Shown piece after piece: positions 45,192 through 54,587 of a DNA stretch of 64,000 bases. This DNA is from Bifidobacterium gallicum DSM 20093 = LMG 11596 (GTDB lineage Bacteria; Actinomycetota; Actinomycetes; Actinomycetales; Bifidobacteriaceae): contig NZ_JGYW01000011.1 in NCBI RefSeq assembly GCF_000741205.1, forward strand, positions 58,570-122,569. The letters are read 5' to 3'. Under the pieces are notes generated by a model. The model worked only from the letters and a program-made list of their open reading frames with translations, made no database searches and had not been told where the DNA came from. A program made the translations under genes and the position numbers. The first letter of the stretch is position 1, and each line of letters opens with the position of its first letter.

Positions 45192-47993
45192 ATGGTTTCG
45201 CGTCGCAAGTCATCGCCAGCCGCATACGATCCGCGCACAGTCAAGGAACATATTGTTGAAACGCCGCTCAATGAGGAAATGAGCACGTCGTTTCTGGAGT
45301 ATGCGTATTCGGTGATTTATGCGCGCGCGTTGCCCGATGCGCGCGATGGCATGAAGCCCGTGCAACGGCGCATTGTGTACCAAATGGGCCAAATGCATTT
45401 GCTGCCCAACCGCCCTTATATGAAGTCGGCCCGTGTGGTCGGTGAAGTCATGGGCAAACTGCATCCGCATGGCGATTCAGCGATTTATGAGGCCATGGTG
45501 CGCTTGGCCCAGCCGTTCGCGATGCGCCTGCCGTTGGTGGATGGTCATGGCAACTTCGGCTCGCTCGATGACGGCCCCGCCGCCTCGCGATACACCGAGG
45601 CGCGTTTGGCTCCGGCCGCGCTCGGCATGAACGCGAACATTGACGAAGACACCGTGGATTTCACGCCGAATTACGACAACAAACTCAAAGAACCCACCGT
45701 GCTGCCAGCAGCCATTCCGAACCTGCTCGTCAATGGCGCTTCAGGCATCGCCGTGGGCATGGCCACGAACATGGCCACACACAATCTCGGCGAAGTGGTG
45801 GCCGCCGCCAAATATGTGATGAAACATCCCGATGCGTCATTGGACACGCTCATGGAATATGTGCCAGGTCCCGATTGGCCCGGTGGCGGCATCATCATCG
45901 GCCGTGACGGCATCCGCGACGCCTACCGTGATGGCCGTGGCACGGTGACCACGCGCGCAACCACACACATGGAAAACGTGACGGCCCGCAAAAAAGCGAT
46001 TGTCGTCACTGAACTGCCCTATATGGTCGGTCCCGAACGCGTGTTGGAGCGCATTTCCGAAGGCGTGAAGAACCATAAGCTCGAAGGCATTTCGGGCGCC
46101 ATCGATTTGACCGACCGTCATAACGGCACACGAATCGTCATTGAAATCAAAACAGGATACGATCCCGACGCCGTGCTTGTGCAACTGCTCAAGCACACGC
46201 CATTGCAAGAGAATTTCACCATCAACAATGTGGCGCTCGTCGACGGACGTCCGCACACGCTGGGCCTTCGCGCCATGCTCGATGTCTGGATCGACCACCG
46301 TCGCAACGTGATCCGCCGCCGCAGCGAATACCGTCGTGCCAAAGCGTTGGAACGGCTGCATCTGGTCGATGGCCTGCTCATGGCGTTGATCGACATTGAT
46401 GAAGTAATCGAAGTCATCCGCACGTCACAGGATGCAGACACCGCCAAGTCGCGCCTCATGCAAGTGTTCGACCTTGACGACATCCAGGCGCAATACATCC
46501 TTGATCTGCGTCTGCGCCGACTGACCAAAATGAGCCGCATCGAACTGGAAACCGAACGTGATGATTTGCGTCGCAGCATCGCCGAGTTGGAAGGCATCCT
46601 CGCCTCGGCCCAAGCGTTGGACGAGGTGGTCGTGCGTGAAATGGACGAAGCCGTAGCTGCCTACAACACACCACGTCGCACCGTGTTACTTGACACGGCC
46701 GACGATGGCACGTTGCATCCCGTATCAGCCCATGGTGACGACACGCTGTCCGCTTCAGCGTTGAGTGCGGCCCGCAAAGCGCAAACATTGCAGGCCACAG
46801 CGCAGGAAGTGCATGAAGCCAGCAAAGCCAAAGGCAACGATGCGGCCAATATGGTGCAAGCGTTGCAAATCGAGGATGAACCCTGCGTCATCGCATTGTC
46901 AGCCTCGGGGCTCATTGCGCGTGTGCCTGTGCAAGCGTTGTCGGTGCTAGAAGGGCGACGCAGCGATATGCCACGAACAGCCCACGACATGGTGCGTTGC
47001 GCATTTGCCACCACGACGCGCAGCGACTATGCGCTGATTACCTCCGCCGGGCGTCTCGTGCTGGCCCACGCTGTGGAATTGCCCAGCTTGGCACTCGCTA
47101 CGGTTGACGGCGTGACGAATGTGGACCTCACGGGCGGCATCCATGCCGAAGAACTGATCGGCGCCACGCAACACACGGACCCCATTGACGGGGAACGCGT
47201 GATTGCCGCTGTGCCGATGGGCAATGCCAATACCACCGCCCGTTCCGTCAACACCAACGACACGGACAACGCGGCTGACAGTGGCGATACCAGCGCCACT
47301 GCTGATGCCCCCACGACACCCGCCCAATTGGCACCTTTGGCGTTGGGCACGCGCCGCGGCCTGGTCAAACGGTGGAACCGTGAAGCGCCCACGACGATGG
47401 ACTCGTGGAGCGTCATTGACCTCAAAGACGGTGATGAAGTGCTGGCCGCGCGCGATGCGCCTGATGGCAGCCGTCTCGTGTTCGTCTCCTCCGATTCCTC
47501 GTTGCTCACGTTCGATGCCAAGCATGTGCGCCCACAAGGCCGCAATTCGGGAGGCATGGCCGGCATCCGCCTGGCCGAAGGCTGTGAAGCGATTGCGTTC
47601 AGCGTGGTCGAGCCGCAAGAACTTCCATGGATTCCTGAAGAACCGGTGGAAGATGGCACTAGTCAGCCCGCTGATGGCATCGATACCGTCTTCCATGCCA
47701 CAGGAGCTGTTGTGCTCACGGTGGCTGGCGACGCGGACGCATTGGCCGGCACCGAGAATGGTAGCGCCAAAATCACGCCATTGTCGCTCTACCCCACCAA
47801 AGGCCGTGCCACGGGTGGTGTGCGCTCGCAACGGTTCTTGAAAGGCCAGAACACGCTCGTGTTCGCTTACGTGGGCCAGTACCCGCTGCTGGCCGCAACA
47901 GCGAGCGGCGCGCCCGTGACGTTGCCTGAACCCAATCTCAAGCGTGACGGCAGCGGCACTGCGCTTGACGCTCCGCTCGCCTTGGTAGGCTGA
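45192..47993 (+). CDS. parC: DNA topoisomerase IV subunit A (type IIA, ParC/GyrA family)
   Basis: Breakage-reunion subunit of 933 residues that pairs with the ParE-type subunit at 58.6-61 kb to unlink daughter chromosomes. The quinolone-region helix [19 protein letters not shown] is near residues 83-101, and the catalytic tyrosine is in [11 protein letters not shown] near 140. The C-terminal beta-pinwheel part (about 560-933) contains acidic inserts near 690-715. Assignment to ParC rather than GyrA rests on the neighbourhood conserved in Actinobacteria and the lack of a clear GyrA-box. ATG 45192 has AGGAGG about 10 bases upstream; earlier in-frame starts at 45162 and 45171 lack one. Confidence 0.9.
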   Translation: MVSRRKSSPAAYDPRTVKEHIVETPLNEEMSTSFLEYAYSVIYARALPDARDGMKPVQRRIVYQMGQMHLLPNRPYMKSARVVGEVMGKLHPHGDSAIYEAMVRLAQPFAMRLPLVDGHGNFGSLDDGPAASRYTEARLAPAALGMNANIDEDTVDFTPNYDNKLKEPTVLPAAIPNLLVNGASGIAVGMATNMATHNLGEVVAAAKYVMKHPDASLDTLMEYVPGPDWPGGGIIIGRDGIRDAYRDGRGTVTTRATTHMENVTARKKAIVVTELPYMVGPERVLERISEGVKNHKLEGISGAIDLTDRHNGTRIVIEIKTGYDPDAVLVQLLKHTPLQENFTINNVALVDGRPHTLGLRAMLDVWIDHRRNVIRRRSEYRRAKALERLHLVDGLLMALIDIDEVIEVIRTSQDADTAKSRLMQVFDLDDIQAQYILDLRLRRLTKMSRIELETERDDLRRSIAELEGILASAQALDEVVVREMDEAVAAYNTPRRTVLLDTADDGTLHPVSAHGDDTLSASALSAARKAQTLQATAQEVHEASKAKGNDAANMVQALQIEDEPCVIALSASGLIARVPVQALSVLEGRRSDMPRTAHDMVRCAFATTTRSDYALITSAGRLVLAHAVELPSLALATVDGVTNVDLTGGIHAEELIGATQHTDPIDGERVIAAVPMGNANTTARSVNTNDTDNAADSGDTSATADAPTTPAQLAPLALGTRRGLVKRWNREAPTTMDSWSVIDLKDGDEVLAARDAPDGSRLVFVSSDSSLLTFDAKHVRPQGRNSGGMAGIRLAEGCEAIAFSVVEPQELPWIPEEPVEDGTSQPADGIDTVFHATGAVVLTVAGDADALAGTENGSAKITPLSLYPTKGRATGGVRSQRFLKGQNTLVFAYVGQYPLLAATASGAPVTLPEPNLKRDGSGTALDAPLALVG

Positions 47994-48016
47994 GCGCATC
48001 CACGGAAGGCTGAGAG

Positions 48017-48060
48017 GCGGCGGTGCACTGCGAACGCGAGCACGCGCAGTGCACCGCCGC
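48017..48060. terminator. Bidirectional terminator between parC and lhr
   Basis: Perfect 16-base GC-rich arms (48017-48032 and 48045-48060, GCGGCGGTGCACTGCG) with a 12-base loop between convergent genes. Very stable; no T-run on either side. Confidence 0.75.
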
Positions 48061-48077
48061 TGCGATGTTGCCGGAAT

Positions 48078-51000
48078 CTATCGATACAATTTCATGCCTT
48101 GTGGCGTAGGTGTGAACCCTGCGGCACGCAACGCATGGAATATTGGTTGTCCCACACGAATCGGCTGGGCGTTGCAGACGGTAAACGTCACGGGCGCCCC
48201 CAATGTTTGATGGCATTGATATGCCAATTCGGCACATGCCGATTCAAGCAATGATTCGACGGTGCTAAACGCCATCAAACGTTTGCCACGCAACGCTGCA
48301 AACACGATTGGCACGCCATCGCGCAACACGACCAAGGAACCGTCTTTGCGCAATGGTTTGCCCGCATCATCCGGCAGAGCGGGCCATGGCACGGCCGCCC
48401 CATACAGCACGGCCGGATCAATCGCGTTCAACACCACCGCATGGGCATGCGTAGTGGCGCTGATGCCACGCAGCACATCCACCGTGTCACGCACCGCGAA
48501 TTGGGCTGCGCCAAATCCCTCAACAAACATGCCACGCACCAACAATCCACGCTCCTCCATACGCGTGAGTACAGGGTACAGTGACGAAAACCCGCCAGGC
48601 ACACCCGCCATGTCGACCAATGCCGGAGCGATGAGCCCATAGCGGTCAAGCAGCATTTCCACCAAGTCGATGGTGCGCTGTTCCGCACTAACCTCGGCAG
48701 CCAATTCCTGATCTCCCGTGACGAGCCGCCACAATCCCGCCAAGGTCTTTGTCTGTGGCATGCGGGCAGGCAACCTATGGCGTATCGAACGCACAGAACG
48801 CATCGACCGCACGGAATGTGCTGAACGCGCAGCAGCCTTGGAACGCCCTGCCGCCGCACCACCTGCGCTGGACGTACCAGCATCCGCGGTTTCATGGGCG
48901 CGCACGGCTTCGAGTGCACTGTTCGTCACCAAGCCTTGGCGCACGAGCCGCCACAGGGACTGTTCAAATCGTTCCATCGTCCATGCCGGCATCACAAGTT
49001 CACCCGTACCATCATCAACCAGCGGCTCACACACATCCATCCACCGCTCGTTGACCAAATCAGCCAGTTGCGACGCGCCATAGGCGCCTCCCTGCGCAAG
49101 CACGGCAAGAATCGCACGGCACAGACTCCGGCAGGTGTCATCGGCGAGCCACGCTTGCACTTCGGTTTCCCCGTCACCGTTCCATTCACCGTTCGATTCA
49201 CCGGCTACAACGCTGTCCAGAGCACTACTCAAGTCCGCATCCGTATCCGCAGAGCCGGCCTGCTCAGCTTGTTCATGCACTCTGGCCGCCCATGAGGCGA
49301 GTTGCACGGAATCCGCAGGATACCAACGCACGCCGCGCTCCCCCATGACCCAGACCACAGTGCCTTCCAGCACGAGCGCATCGAGCATCGCGTGCGTGTA
49401 ATTGCGCACGCGCGCCGGCAACACTGAGCCTTCCCACACATGCAACGGCAATTCCACACCCTCGCATTGCTCAAGCACACGCAGCACGCCCTCCGTGTCG
49501 TCATGCCGTTGGCCGCCCACAGGCCCCACTCCTTGCAGGTCCAGCAGGAATCGTTGATAATCAGCCGCGCTGACGGGCCGTATCGCCGCACGCGCCCTGC
49601 GCAACGAGCGCGATCGGATCATGCGGAACACACTTTGGTGCACCCACTGCTCCACGTCCTCGCTCATGCGCGCGTCAAACCGTCCCTGCAGCACTTCCCC
49701 GCGTTCTTTCAGCGCATCCAACGCGCGCACAGCGGCTTCAGCGTCAATGTTCAGGTCGGCTATCATCTGCGCGGCCGTGAACGGCGCATGCGTTTTCGCG
49801 TAGCGGCTCACGCGACCTGTGATGTCTTGCTCATCCAACGCGTTCCAGAATGTGCGCCCTTCCAGCGCACGCGCTGTTTCGTCAATCGATTCGCTGTCGA
49901 GCACGCTCGCGTAATCGGCTTCACCCAGCAGTTGCTCGAGCATGGCCGGGTCCATCGACAGCAGCTGCGTGTTACGTTCAGCCAGTGGCGTGTCCCCCTC
50001 GTACATGACTGATCCGACGAATCCGAACATCAGGTTTTCGGCCATCGGCGAGGGATAATCCGTCGTCACTTCATCAATCATGATTTGCCCGGCGCCAATG
50101 CGGCCCATCACCTCACGCAACGCAGGCAAATCGTACACGTCCTGCAAACATTCGCGCGTGGTTTCCATGATCAATGGAAAATCCTTGATTGGTCGTGCCG
50201 CGGCCAGCAGTTGCGAGGCGCGCAGCCGCTGCTGCCATAACGGCACGCGTTTGCCCGGGTTCATGCGCGGCATGAACAGCGAGCGCGCCGCCACTTCACG
50301 GAACCGGCTCGCGAACAGCACACTGCCGCCCACCTGTTCGGTCACAATACGGTTCAAATCGTCCACGTCGAACCGTATCGAGCCAATCACGTCGATGGTG
50401 CCGTCCCCGTCCGGCAGGCGGATCACAATGCCGTCGTCCGCTGCGAAAATCTGTCCGGAGAAGCCGTAGCGTTGCTGCAAGCGCGCGTTGATCGCGAGCG
50501 CCCACGGTTCGTGCACGCGCCGTCCGAGTTGCGAGTGGATGAGCACGGTCCAGTCGCCTTCCTCACTGCGTGTGCGTTCCACTACGATGCGTGTCGCGTC
50601 AGGGATCACTGTGGTCGCGGCACGCTGGTCGGCCAGGAATCCCGCAAGATCGTTGATCGCGTTGTCGTCGAAGCCGTCGTTGTGTAGTCGTTCGAGTGTC
50701 TCGTCATTGAACGTAGGTTCCGTTGCCGTGCCATTGTTTGTGGCTGCGAGGAATCCTGCGTTCATGTCGTGCATCCATTGGGCTTGGGCCAGTCCGAACG
50801 TATAGGAACGTCCCGCTTGATCGCCGTGCCAGAACGGCAGCCGCGCGCTGCGTCCCGGAGCTGGGATCACGACGACGCGGTCGTTCGTGATTTCCTGCAC
50901 TTGCCAGGTGCTTGTGCCGAGCGTGATGATGTCGCCGACCCGCGTTTCATAGACCATTTCTTCGTCGAGTTCACCGACGCGTTTGGGCCCTTTGCCGGCT

Positions 51001-53012
51001 TGGGCTTCGGGCAATACGACCGTGTAGAGTCCGCGGTCGGGAATCGTGCCGCCGCTCGTCACGGCCAGTCGTTGCGCTCCGGGCCGCGCACTGATCATGC
51101 CACTGTCTTCATCGAGCATCAGCGGCGGCCGGAACGCTGAGAATTCCTCACTGTTGTAGGCTCCTGTCAACAGTTTGATTACTGTTTCAAACACATCGCG
51201 TCCCAGCCCCGCATATGGCGCCGCCTTACGTACGAGCGCGTACCACGTATCCACCGACACGGGTTCCACGCTGGCGGCCGCCACCGTCTGCTGGGCCAAC
51301 ACATCGAGCGCGTTGCGCACCATCATCGTCGGTTCAAGCGAACCAGACCGCATGTGTTCCACGGCTGTGCCTGTGGCCACGATTTCCTGTCTGGTCAATG
51401 GATAAAACACGGCGTGCGATGTGCCGCCGACCGTATGGTCGGCACGGCCCACACGTTGCAATCCCGAACTAATCGACAATGGTGGCGCGATTTGAATCAC
51501 GAGGTCGACCGACCCCATGTCAATACCGAGTTCAAGGCTGCTTGTGGCGATGACGCAGCGCAGCTTGCCACGCTTGAGATCGTCTTCAATCTGTTTGCGC
51601 CGGTCTTTGGACACAGAACCATGGTGGGCCATCGCTAAGGTCGCTTCAGGTTCAGGTGATGACACGAGCATCGACGTCGATCCATACGAGGATCGTCGAT
51701 GCATCGGTTCATCAGGGCCGTCTCCATGCTGGCCCCAGGCCGTGTCGATGGCGTCACCGCGTCCAGCGTTGACGCGCTGCGCATACAAATCGTTGATTTG
51801 TGCGGTCAAGCGTTCCGCCACGCCACGCGAGTTGACAAACACGAGTGTCGTGCGATGTTCAAGGATCATGTCGAGCACGCTGCGCTGCACTTGCGGCCAA
51901 ATCGAAAAGGTCTTCTGCGTGGTGGCAGAAGCATCCATTGGGAGGCCGTGGTGGGGTGCCGGCATCGCGGCATGGGCTGTGAACCGTTGAGCGGCTTGCA
52001 ATGCTTGCGCACTTGGTGAATCGGCGGCGGTCTCGGCTTTGCGGGCTGCCAATCGTTGCATGGCTGGCGTGACACCACTGATGGATGTGGTGGGCGTATG
52101 CAATGCTGAGTTGCGTCTTGATGCGTCGCCGGTTGTTGGAGCAATGCCGGGTTCACCTTCGCTTGCAATCAGATTCGTCCGGCGAGTCACGGCCCGTTCA
52201 GACACATCGACCACACGCAAATCCACACTGGGCGCACCCGCTGCGTTGACAATTTGCACAGGGCGTGAGCCGCCAAGGAATGCGGCTGTTTCCTCCATGG
52301 GGTGCACGGTGGCGGACAACCCAATACGCTGTGCGGGATGCTCCAGCAACGCGTCGAGCCGTTCCAAGCTCAACGCCAGATGTGAACCGCGTTTCGTGCC
52401 GGCCACGGCATGCACTTCATCAATGATGACCGTGTCCACATGGCGTAGGATCTCACGCGCTTTTGAGGTCAGCATCAGATACAACGATTCGGGTGTCGTG
52501 ACCAAAATGTCGGGAGGTCGGCGCGTGATGGCCGCACGTGCCTTGGCATCCGTGTCGCCACTGCGCATGGCCACACGCACCTCAGGTACTTCCAAGCCTT
52601 CAGCCGCGTATTCATCACTGATACCGCGTAATGGCAAATCAAGGTTTTTGGCCACATCCACGCCCAACGCCTTCAATGGCGAGATGTAGAGCACGCGCAC
52701 ACCCTTGGTCTTCGCACGTTGTTTGCTTCGTGCTGGTTTTGCGGTTTGTGGCGCATCTTCAACCAGGTCGACGTGATCAATCCGCGGTTGCACAGCGCCA
52801 GACACACTGCGGGCGCGCTCACACATGATCGTGTCCAACGCAGCCAGGAACGCGGCCAACGTTTTGCCTGAACCCGTAGGCGCAATGACGAGCGTATCAG
52901 CGCCTGAGCGAATCAACGGCCATGCTTGACGTTGCACATCCGTAGGCTTGCCGAACGTTTGTTCGAACCATCGCTGCGTTTGCTGCGTAAACCCCTGCAT
53001 CAATTCGCTCAT
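48078..53012 (-). CDS. lhr: Lhr, large helicase-related protein
   Basis: Superfamily 2 ATP-dependent 3'-5' helicase of 1644 residues, thought to act in DNA repair. The first RecA domain has IAPTGSGKTLAAFLA near residue 40 and VIIDEVHAVAGTKRGSH near 190. The second has VNSRGVAERL near 395 and QRVGRADHTVGG near 510. The winged-helix and beta-barrel region typical of Lhr follows, then a C-terminal region of about 750 residues. A linker of about 100 residues inside the helicase core (near 280-380) is unusual and low-complexity. The ATG follows a TAGAAT box by 7 bases with no ribosome site, so the mRNA may be leaderless. Confidence 0.93.
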   Translation of the reverse strand: MSELMQGFTQQTQRWFEQTFGKPTDVQRQAWPLIRSGADTLVIAPTGSGKTLAAFLAALDTIMCERARSVSGAVQPRIDHVDLVEDAPQTAKPARSKQRAKTKGVRVLYISPLKALGVDVAKNLDLPLRGISDEYAAEGLEVPEVRVAMRSGDTDAKARAAITRRPPDILVTTPESLYLMLTSKAREILRHVDTVIIDEVHAVAGTKRGSHLALSLERLDALLEHPAQRIGLSATVHPMEETAAFLGGSRPVQIVNAAGAPSVDLRVVDVSERAVTRRTNLIASEGEPGIAPTTGDASRRNSALHTPTTSISGVTPAMQRLAARKAETAADSPSAQALQAAQRFTAHAAMPAPHHGLPMDASATTQKTFSIWPQVQRSVLDMILEHRTTLVFVNSRGVAERLTAQINDLYAQRVNAGRGDAIDTAWGQHGDGPDEPMHRRSSYGSTSMLVSSPEPEATLAMAHHGSVSKDRRKQIEDDLKRGKLRCVIATSSLELGIDMGSVDLVIQIAPPLSISSGLQRVGRADHTVGGTSHAVFYPLTRQEIVATGTAVEHMRSGSLEPTMMVRNALDVLAQQTVAAASVEPVSVDTWYALVRKAAPYAGLGRDVFETVIKLLTGAYNSEEFSAFRPPLMLDEDSGMISARPGAQRLAVTSGGTIPDRGLYTVVLPEAQAGKGPKRVGELDEEMVYETRVGDIITLGTSTWQVQEITNDRVVVIPAPGRSARLPFWHGDQAGRSYTFGLAQAQWMHDMNAGFLAATNNGTATEPTFNDETLERLHNDGFDDNAINDLAGFLADQRAATTVIPDATRIVVERTRSEEGDWTVLIHSQLGRRVHEPWALAINARLQQRYGFSGQIFAADDGIVIRLPDGDGTIDVIGSIRFDVDDLNRIVTEQVGGSVLFASRFREVAARSLFMPRMNPGKRVPLWQQRLRASQLLAAARPIKDFPLIMETTRECLQDVYDLPALREVMGRIGAGQIMIDEVTTDYPSPMAENLMFGFVGSVMYEGDTPLAERNTQLLSMDPAMLEQLLGEADYASVLDSESIDETARALEGRTFWNALDEQDITGRVSRYAKTHAPFTAAQMIADLNIDAEAAVRALDALKERGEVLQGRFDARMSEDVEQWVHQSVFRMIRSRSLRRARAAIRPVSAADYQRFLLDLQGVGPVGGQRHDDTEGVLRVLEQCEGVELPLHVWEGSVLPARVRNYTHAMLDALVLEGTVVWVMGERGVRWYPADSVQLASWAARVHEQAEQAGSADTDADLSSALDSVVAGESNGEWNGDGETEVQAWLADDTCRSLCRAILAVLAQGGAYGASQLADLVNERWMDVCEPLVDDGTGELVMPAWTMERFEQSLWRLVRQGLVTNSALEAVRAHETADAGTSSAGGAAAGRSKAAARSAHSVRSMRSVRSIRHRLPARMPQTKTLAGLWRLVTGDQELAAEVSAEQRTIDLVEMLLDRYGLIAPALVDMAGVPGGFSSLYPVLTRMEERGLLVRGMFVEGFGAAQFAVRDTVDVLRGISATTHAHAVVLNAIDPAVLYGAAVPWPALPDDAGKPLRKDGSLVVLRDGVPIVFAALRGKRLMAFSTVESLLESACAELAYQCHQTLGAPVTFTVCNAQPIRVGQPIFHALRAAGFTPTPQGMKLYR

Positions 53013-53019
53013 ATGTTCG

Positions 53020-53025
53020 ATTCTA
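53020..53025 (-). promoter_or_regulatory. -10 box of a candidate leaderless lhr promoter
   Basis: TAGAAT on the minus strand ends 7 bases before the lhr ATG. No purine-rich ribosome site lies between. The -35 region is not clear. Confidence 0.4.
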
Positions 53026-53198
53026 GCCTTTCGCCGCTCCTATTCGAGACTGGCTGTCCCTGCATCTGTTACCATGTTGACCTATGGAAATGTGATTTCT
53101 CCGTCAGTGGACATCCCCCCACCGTGGGCTTGCGATGAGGCATGCCCAGAATCAATTGCCATACGCACCAACCATATGAGATGCAATACGGAGGAATA

Positions 53199-54203
53199 GT
53201 GCATTCACATTTGATTATTGTTGAAGGACTGCCAGGCAGCGGCAAAAGTACAACAGCGCAGATGATTGCGGATGAATTACGTCGCAAAGGGAAGACTGTA
53301 GTGTGCGTCGACGAAGGGGATGCGAATCATCCTGCTGATTACGCCGATTATGATTTTCCTGATTTTGAAGCGGAACGCACAGCCATATATACCAAGTGGC
53401 GCGCATTTGTAGACCAAGCCGACGCGGATACAATCTACGTATTCAACTGCGTCTTGCTACAAAATCCCATGTGCGAAACCATGATGCGATTCGATATGGA
53501 TGCCGATGCGTCCCAAACCTATATTGCGGGTATGGCCGATATCATCAAGCCGTTAAATCCCATTATCGTCTATATTGATGAGCCTGATGTGCGAACGACG
53601 ATTGACCGCGTGCTTGATGAACGCGGTGACGGTTGGCTCAACGCCGTAATCGACTACCATGTTGGGCAAGCATATGGCAAACACCACAACCTTCAAGGCT
53701 ACGACGGCTATATCGCCTGTCTCAAGGAACGTAAACGCCGTGAACTGGCGATGCTGCCTTTCCTCGGACTGGATTGGTATAGCGTCAGTCAGGATATGAG
53801 TGTACAGGAATTTGCCTCATTGTTCACATCCGTGGCCTGGAGCCTACCTGCACCTGAGCAGATGGAAAGCGCATTACGGCATAGTACCAAGTCATTTGTC
53901 GTCAGACATAACGGCAATGCTGTGGCAACGATGAATTGGCTTGGCGACTATGGCATGCACTGGTTCATGAAAGAATGCATAGTTAATCCGGCCTACCAAG
54001 GACAACTGATTGGTACGTTGCTCTACCGTTTTTCCAAGAATTTCATTATCAGCACCATGCGCGATACCTGGAAAACATGCGTGGATCTGCGGTCGGCGCC
54101 GGGGACGGAACCGTTTTATAGTTCACTCGGGTTTGCTGTCATGTCGGGTCCCGACACAGGCTACGGCATGGAAACCATGCTGGAACATCCACCATCACAG
54201 TGA
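53199..54203 (+). CDS. P-loop kinase-like domain fused to a GNAT acetyltransferase domain
   Basis: 334-residue two-domain protein. Residues 1-215 are a P-loop NTPase, with LIIVEGLPGSGKSTTAQMI at the start, VDEGDANHPADY near 35, FNCVLLQNPMCETMM near 83 and IIVYIDEPDVR near 121. This resembles uncharacterised kinase-like proteins of Firmicutes. Residues about 225-330 fit a GNAT domain: SFVVRHNGNAVATMNW, then NPAYQGQLIGTLLYRF (degenerate acetyl-CoA loop), then FYSSLGFAVMSG. The GTG at 53199 has GGAGG 4 bases upstream; an earlier ATG at 53142 lacks one. Base composition is visibly AT-richer than neighbours, suggesting transfer. No substrate can be named; a role in small-molecule or antibiotic modification is possible. 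Confidence 0.75.
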   Translation: MHSHLIIVEGLPGSGKSTTAQMIADELRRKGKTVVCVDEGDANHPADYADYDFPDFEAERTAIYTKWRAFVDQADADTIYVFNCVLLQNPMCETMMRFDMDADASQTYIAGMADIIKPLNPIIVYIDEPDVRTTIDRVLDERGDGWLNAVIDYHVGQAYGKHHNLQGYDGYIACLKERKRRELAMLPFLGLDWYSVSQDMSVQEFASLFTSVAWSLPAPEQMESALRHSTKSFVVRHNGNAVATMNWLGDYGMHWFMKECIVNPAYQGQLIGTLLYRFSKNFIISTMRDTWKTCVDLRSAPGTEPFYSSLGFAVMSGPDTGYGMETMLEHPPSQ

Positions 54204-54231
54204 CCTCGGGGATACCAACACATGTGTTGTT

Positions 54232-54466
54232 GTACCACGGTGGAACGTTCGCGGTACAGATGGAGGCTGGATGTGTCGCGTTTGTACCACGATGGTACGT
54301 TGACGCTACGGATTTCGCCTCGTTTTGCACGCGTCTGTACCACGGTGGTACAAACGCATGCATTTTGGGCCAAAATCCGTATCGCCGCTGTACCACCGTG
54401 GTACGTTCGCGATACAAATACGCCGCCAACAGCCAACAATGTGCTGCGTTTGTACCACGGTGGTAC
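54232..54466. repeat. Array of five 15-bp palindromes, period about 52-62 bp
   Basis: Copies of GTACCACGGTGGTAC start at 54232 (one mismatch), 54284 (one mismatch), 54337, 54390 (opposite strand sense, CCACCGTGG centre) and 54452. Intervals are 52, 53, 53 and 62 bases, close to 5 and 6 DNA turns. The last copy extends to a 27-base perfect palindrome with GCGTTT/AAACGC flanks, and other copies share parts of these flanks. A further palindrome ATTTTGGGCCAAAAT lies at about 54362-54376. The region is non-coding: apparent ORFs on both strands repeat VPPWY or YHGGT only because of the palindrome. It may be an operator array or a palindromic repeat family. Confidence 0.85.
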
Positions 54467-54477
54467 AAACGCAATAC

Positions 54478-54586
54478 GCATGCTGCCAAGCCAGACCAAG
54501 CCAAACCAACAGCGTAAACCCATGGGCCGTCGCGATGGCGGGCATGCTGCCAAGTCAGACTAAGCTAGACCCAGTCAAACCAACAG
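54478..54586. repeat. Imperfect direct repeat beside the palindrome array
   Basis: Two diverged copies starting GCATGCTGCCAAG at 54478 and 54542, 64 bases apart, continue with CAGAC-AAGC-A-ACC and share the ending CAAACCAACAG. The second copy ends just before the MFS stop codon at 54588. Their proximity suggests local duplication. Confidence 0.55.
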
Positions 54587-54587
54587 G

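Noticed and set aside
54232-54466. CRISPR array
   Set aside because: Repeats are only 15 bp and fully palindromic, one is inverted, the spacing is uneven at the end, spacers share flank motifs, and no cas gene is nearby.
54139-54563. Small proteins with repeated VPPWY or YHGGT motifs
   Set aside because: The motifs appear in several frames on both strands simply because the palindrome reads that way; no ribosome sites or stable start.
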